Below are positions 59,601 to 64,000 of a stretch of DNA of 64,000 nt, piece by piece (the first letter of the stretch is position 1; each line of letters starts with the position of its first letter). The position numbers and the translations under genes are program-made. The stretch is from Sympetrum striolatum (lineage: Eukaryota; Arthropoda; Insecta; Odonata; Libellulidae). Where the stretch lies: contig OX388350.1 in the NCBI GenBank assembly GCA_947579665.1, forward strand, positions 39,031,393 to 39,095,392. The letters are read 5' to 3'. Below the pieces are notes generated by a model, which had not been told where the DNA came from, did not search any database, and was given only the letters and a program-made list of their open reading frames with translations.

Positions 59601-62389
59601 AGACACTCCAAAAATTTAAGATGTTTTCCAGTCACCCATCAACAACAATATTCTGAATCTATCACTAAGAAAAACAGATGTAATAATAGAAGAAAAAGAT
59701 TCAACATGCCTGATCAGGAGAAGATATCTTTTTATCTGCAACTGGGTCGCACTTGTAAAATCGAGAATAGATGGCTAACCCAGCAAAGCAAGTGCTGAAG
59801 CTGAGGCAGGACAAAATTGGCCAATTTAGCCACAGTGCCCATTGAGATGCCTTCAGGTTTCTGCATGCAATAGTCATGTGCAAAAGAGAGATAGTTTCAT
59901 ATCATCTATACATCTCATATCATTTGAAATACCAACTTCATGCTGTAAAAGATGGTTTTCACATAATGTTTACAGGAGGCATCCAATTTTAAATATAATA
60001 AGGGAGAAAAATGTTTGGAGACAAAACTAGAACCACGGACAGGACATTTTTGTAAAATGTAAAATGTTTTCTTTTGTTTGATTATTTTATTACAATGGTG
60101 GGACTTTGTGACTTTTAATATGAGTATACAATACAGTAGTCCATTCTGTAAAATAATCATGACATTCAGGTTTATATTTTTTAAGTAAATAGTAAAAAAT
60201 ACCAAAAACTGTGGATGGCACATTTTTCATCAGAGATCTATAGTTTACATCCAACCAATAAATCGTTATTCCTACACCGTAAGTCAACATCTTTGTTATA
60301 TTTGCCCAACTTTTATTATTTTAGTGACTTTGTAGTGTGATACATAGTCGAAGTAGACAACAATTTACGTGTGCTGTTTCTGAGGTTTGAAAGATGAATT
60401 TCTTTCATTTTTTTAATTAAAATTCTTCTATGACAATTTAAAGTCTCTTTCTTCTATTCCTGAAAGAAAATTTCAAGAAGCAGTCACAAGATAGACGGAA
60501 TTGCCAATGGGACATTTTTGTCCTGTCTAAAAGTTATGGCAGTTATTCTTTATTCCAGAGTTAATGCAATTTTAGTCCTTCAAATATTACTGTCTCAAGT
60601 AATCCAAGATATGTTTTCCTTGAAATGCAAACTATGGTAATATCTTTGTGAAAGTTATTAAATCATCCATATACTTCAGTTCTCTGCTCTTTAAGACCAA
60701 GAAATAGTGATCAATTTATCAAGAAATACATTTTCTCAAACTTACAGTGCTGTCAGTGAGCATACAAATGAAACATTTGAATGCTCATTCAAATGTTTCA
60801 TTTAGGGGAATGGAAGGAGAAAAAATATTCTGTAAAGACGGTAATTTATAGAGTGAAGTTTCTCTACCTAAGATACAAGGAGACCTCTGTAAATTGTAAA
60901 AATACATTCAACGAGTTAACTGCTAGCAAACAACCATTACAACTGTTACTAACTCTACTTATCAGTTCCTTGAAGATTGGCCAAAGACATCGGGAAAAGT
61001 GCTTAAACTTAAAAATCTACAATCGACATTATTCTGTCACTGAATTCCTTAGTGATAGAATGTAGTTTCTTGTATGAATATTGAATCTGAAACAATAAAT
61101 TCTGTATATTAATATCTCACTTGTGTGCATTGACTTATTCCATGCCATTTCTTTTGCCTCAAGGAACCAATAAACTTATTATTATTATTCCTTCCAAACT
61201 GTACTGAAGGTAAATTTCTTACAAGGGTATCGGAGATTATGCAAAGAATTTATTTGCTTTTCTTCAAGCTCAGGAAAAGTTGGGACAGTAAGAAGTTGGT
61301 CCAATTTCAAAACAGCTAAATTGAAGGATTAAAAAAATGAATCAATAAATTTTCAATGCTATTCATTAACTCTAATGTTAATTAATATGACAGAGATACT
61401 CACCTAAGTGTTAGTAATCTCTGCACTTGTGCTTGGTTACAGGCATATAGGGAAAGGAATGTAAACATTCCACCAATGGTTAGTGACCAGAAGGTGTGGC
61501 GAACTCGAGGATCTGGGTTGAAACTACAGAAAAATAAAACAAGACTTAGATTATCTTTACATTAACCAACTGAGTATTTTTTTATTAACAACTATCTTGA
61601 TATATAAAGATTCATAATAAAACGTTTATCACACCACAAAAATAATACAAATACGACCAAGGATTCGAAGCGAGGCTACCTAGCCTAGGTGTACCTCCTG
61701 ATGTAACTTCGCTACAAAACCTTGGTCATATTTTTATGGTGCAATAAACAATTTATTATGAATCTGCTTATTGTTATAAACTACCTTGAAGTGAAACCTG
61801 AGTCTGTCTTGTTTAATCTTGATAGATGTAATATAACTTAAATTTTACTTCAGAAATTGTTTCCAAACTGAGATTTATAGAAAGACTAAAAGAAAGAGCT
61901 TTATTTATGATAATATGATCTTTTTCTAGCAATAAAATACACAGGAAGCTTAAATTTCATTTTGATGGTGTAATTTATGAATGTTTCAATATGCTGATCA
62001 ACACCTATTAAATGCTAAAACTGATTATTCAGCTAAACAAGCCAGAAGTCCTTAAATTATGAATAGATAAATTTACTGAATGAATCACATAACTAGTATC
62101 ATAATTAATATTAAATGTATATCATAAAAGAATGTATACATATCATGATAGACATTTATGTATAACATAAAATATAACGTACTTCTTCCAGCAGGATTCA
62201 ATATTACCGGACATAAACATCATCATATTAAGCAAAAACTAAATTACAGTATCTACTGTTACACATTACTCACTCAAAAAATTCAATTCTTCCTCCTTCA
62301 TCTGCAATTCTCCAAATTTCACCCAATCCTCCTAAGTCAATAGCTGCCTTTACAATTATGCTGAACACAGCTGCAAACATCAGGAGTGA
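50621..62389 (-). CDS. SLC5-family sodium-coupled transporter (monocarboxylate/multivitamin type), C-terminal 8 exons; 5' part beyond window
   Basis: Exons 62274-62389, 61404-61523, 59710-59860, 55037-55183, 53324-53548, 53070-53248, 51836-52046 and 50621-50695 keep one frame for about 407 residues to the stop at 50621-50623. Recognisable stretches: [118 protein letters not shown] and [13 protein letters not shown] extracellular text with a glycosylation motif (NST, NTT). The order of membrane segments fits the second half of the 13-TM LeuT-fold SLC5 carriers, closest to the SLC5A6/A8/A12 group. These use the sodium gradient at the plasma membrane to take up small organic anions or vitamins; the substrate here is unknown. 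The intron between 59710 and 55183 starts with GC rather than GT. Exons for the first half must lie to the right of 64000. The start is therefore partial. Confidence 0.93.
52526..52583 (-). repeat. tRNA-like / SINE head
   Basis: Minus strand reads GGGATGGTTAAAGCAGCC, then GATCCCAGGGTCGATTCCC: D-arm-like and T-arm-like pieces at tRNA spacing. It resembles the copy at 29.0 kb in reverse. In an SLC5 intron. Confidence 0.4.
53871..54530. mobile_element. hAT-type non-autonomous element, 660 bp, in SLC5 intron
   Basis: Perfect 16-bp tips CAGGGGTACTCAACCT and AGGTTGAGTACCCCTG. Flanks GTATAGCT and GTCTAGCA agree at 6 of 8 positions, in keeping with an aged 8-bp duplication. A plus-strand reading frame at 54006-54329 may be transposase remnant, but I cannot identify it. 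Lies in the intron 53549-55036. Confidence 0.85.
56920..58264 (+). pseudogene. Tigger-like transposase pseudogene (CENPB HTH + DDE)
   Basis: Reading begins near ATGGAGAGCAAAAGAAAGGC (about 56921; family start [12 protein letters not shown]), breaks several times, regains the HTH_CENPB segment near 57210-57290, the [15 protein letters not shown] segment near 57710, and a 134-codon open stretch 57860-58264 with [10 protein letters not shown] (second catalytic Asp) and [18 protein letters not shown], a hallmark of Tigger/jerky transposases. It is split by a nested element. Not a host gene: it lies between the TIRs and is disrupted. Confidence 0.88.
57397..57609. mobile_element. Foldback MITE nested in the Tigger element
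   Basis: Arms of about 75-80 bp (from GGAACAATTAAACACAATG at 57436 to its inverse ending near 57605) surround a short loop containing GATGATGGC. The inner arm has GACCGGTTTCAACTAGTTA and its inverse. A likely 9-bp duplication CAAATTATC at 57388-57396 and 57610-57618 marks the insertion limits. Arms are near-identical, so it is younger than its Tigger host. Confidence 0.7.
59035..59504 (-). repeat. Unclassified dispersed repeat (TACTTTCTCC family), copy 2
   Basis: Inverted relative to copy 1: the tip ACAATACTTTTTCTATACTA then TATGGAGAAAGTA closes at about 59504. Internal blocks CTTCCGGTTTATC, AACTCCTAAACAATCAG, TGTTTCATACAAAAGC and TATATACCTAAAT match copy 1 in reverse complement. Contains a (CA)n run at 59350-59370. 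Confidence 0.6.
59345..59382. repeat. (CA)n microsatellite running into CATA repeats
   Basis: An uninterrupted run of about ten CA units followed by ACATACATACAGACAT. Lies within the TACTTTCTCC-family copy 2. Confidence 0.9.
60766..60803. repeat. 38-bp palindrome, 18-bp arms, 2-nt centre
   Basis: AAATGAAACATTTGAATG, CT, then the exact inverse. In the SLC5 intron 59861-61403. Confidence 0.9.
61655..61727 (-). repeat. tRNA-sized sequence with acceptor-like stem and box A/B
   Basis: A 73-nt block closed by an 8-bp stem (GACCAAGG / CCTTGGTC). On the minus strand TAGCGAAGTTAC fits box A loosely and GCTTCGAATCC fits box B in 10 of 11 positions. The T-stem does not pair well, so a decayed tRNA or SINE head is more likely than a working tRNA gene. 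In an SLC5 intron. Confidence 0.4.
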
Positions 62390-64000
62390 CTGAAAAATTT
62401 AATTTATTGTCTTGAAAATGAATGCATAGTATTCAGCACAAAAGCCTGTTGTATCCTCAACCCTTCTATCCTTAGAAACCAAAAGACCATGAGAGGGTAT
62501 GATGCTAAATTTTTCATTGGTGAGATCACTTTGCCTTGCTTTCCTCTCTCAGCCAGAATACTATGACAGGAAAACATCTTTTAATTATAATTAATAATGA
62601 TTTATCTATTTATGGACAGAGCATGATATTGCATGATAGAAATACAAGATTATGATAAATTACAAAGTAAATAAGTATAAAGCATACATAGGTTTAAATA
62701 GTTCTAAGTTACAATTTTCAATTTAAATAAAATCAACAGTAAAATAGGTAAGGGAGTAACATTAAAAAATAATAAATTTTACGAATAATTATTTGGACAT
62801 TTCAAAGATAAAATCATATATAGATTTAAAAGATAAAATAAATATTTATGCAGAATTAGAAATTCTGAGCTTAAGGAAATTACTATTAATAGAAAGAATG
62901 CAACAAATTATCAAACAATTAACCATAACAATCACAGATAAAAGAAATCTCTAAGATAAAGAGATATCTATATCTTAGAGATTTACATCATTTACATTTA
63001 CATTATAGTTCCAGTAGTATATGCAAATATAGGGTAAAGTGTATAAAATAGAAAGTAAAAAAGAGCTTCAGGTCACTCATACAGGATGGTTATAATTATA
63101 CCAGACTAATTTAACTAATCGTAACATAATGACTTAATGAATAATGCTTCTCAACGGATTCTATAAGCGATACCAAAATGAATTTCATTGTTCAGCATCG
63201 TTCTTATTTTTGTCCCCTCAATGGAATGCAAGATTAAAACACAACTGATCTTAAGACTGCAATATTTACATGTTCTCTACCAACCTTTAAGAATTATACA
63301 AGTTTCTTCAACAGCTTAACTTCACTATTTTTCTACTATATAATTTCTCTTGTTTACTTTGCTTTTTACCTTGATACAGTGTATTTATTTATTGTTTAAA
63401 TATTTATACTCATGTTTTATCTTTTTGAATTTCTGATGATATCCATTGCTGCCGCTATATTTCGAAATTTATGTCAACTCTCTTGTTCTTTCTATTTTCA
63501 AATAATTTTATGTAAAAGGGCTCATGTAATCCCATGAGATAAACTTATTATTATTATTACACACTCACAAATCTCAAAGAGTAACTTTCATACTATCAGA
63601 GTCATTAACAAGACTGAGAAAAAATTTAATGATACCTAAATACAATTCTTCTATATTTATGAAATACTATCTCTGTGTTTAATACTATTTCATGCATCTA
63701 TCTACCAAAAGGATATTGAAAAAGACTCCATTCACCAATATCTTGAAACAGAAAACACAAAAAGTTTCAATTTCAATAGAAACTTTCTTACCTAAAATCC
63801 AAATTAACATTAAAATGAAATCATGCAAAGTGAGAACATATAAGAAATTTACAGTCACAAAATTATACACAATTATTAGTCATGACATACCAGAGAGTAT
63901 AGCTCAACTTCAGGCTTCTGAAATACTAGATCTATATCCTGGTAAAATAATAACCGGCAGCTTTCAGTTCAATCTTTTTATCAGACAGAATGATAACGAG
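62390..64000. other. SLC5 intron running off the right edge
   Basis: After the acceptor at 62390-62391 no further SLC5 exon can be supported before the window ends. Holds an AT-rich stretch, the hairpin at 62945 and a TTATTATTATTA tail at about 63547 like the 3' end of a LINE. A similar tail lies in another SLC5 intron at about 61178-61190. Confidence 0.55.
62945..62984. repeat. Hairpin, 14-bp perfect arms
   Basis: AAATCTCTAAGATA and its inverse around a 12-nt centre. Intronic (SLC5). Confidence 0.8.

Noticed and set aside
63890..63950. Possible further SLC5 exon (minus strand text DLVFQKPEVELYSL with AG and GT nearby)
   Set aside because: SLC5 proteins do have a D.FQ motif just before this point, but the frame has no family text upstream, the donor would have to fall after CAG where no GT exists, and the remaining residues do not fit. 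Likely coincidence.

Overview
The window is AT-rich animal nuclear DNA, almost certainly from an insect. Every gene is split by spliceosomal introns with GT-AG borders (one GC-AG). Between the exons lie many class II transposon relics (TcMar-Tigger, mariner-like/DUF4817, hAT MITEs) and non-LTR fragments. One gene belongs to the PTTH/Trunk cystine-knot family, which is known from insects and their relatives. The order cannot be fixed from this sequence; the repeat content would suit a hemimetabolous insect, but that is inference.

Layout. (1) 6962-23816, minus strand: an RCC2 (TD-60) homologue in eight exons; its last coding exon was not found and probably lies to the left. (2) 24353-29731, plus strand: a ZC3H10-type triple CCCH zinc-finger protein in four exons, head to head with RCC2 across about 0.5 kb. 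(3) 30297-32515, minus strand: a complete four-exon dephospho-CoA kinase-domain protein (DCAKD type), tail to tail with ZC3H10. (4) 32.5-38.6 kb: no gene seen; repeats, palindromes and a CpG-richer patch. (5) 38613-41056, minus strand: a two-exon secreted prohormone with the seven-cysteine pattern of PTTH/Trunk, the ligands of the Torso receptor. (6) 41-50.6 kb: no gene seen; two hAT MITEs, a pre-miRNA-like hairpin and long AT-rich stretches. (7) 50621-62389, minus strand: the last eight exons of an SLC5-family sodium-coupled transporter that continues past the right edge.

The most unusual object is an about 2.2 kb inverted repeat at 15286-17499 inside an RCC2 intron. Each arm has six related modules of about 150-176 bp, and each module carries a tRNA-type box-B/T-arm motif (GGTTCGANNCC, usually followed by CCAG). 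The box-to-box spacing (176, 170, 166, 157, 148 bp) is the same in both arms and largely conserved in two dispersed half-copies (about 4.48-5.28 kb and 33.53-34.23 kb). I do not recognise this family.

The genes do not form an obvious pathway. RCC2 and ZC3H10 may share a bidirectional promoter. The PTTH/Trunk-like gene has a TATA-like core promoter, a signal peptide, a dibasic processing site and a phase-1 intron that joins in frame to the cystine-knot exon.
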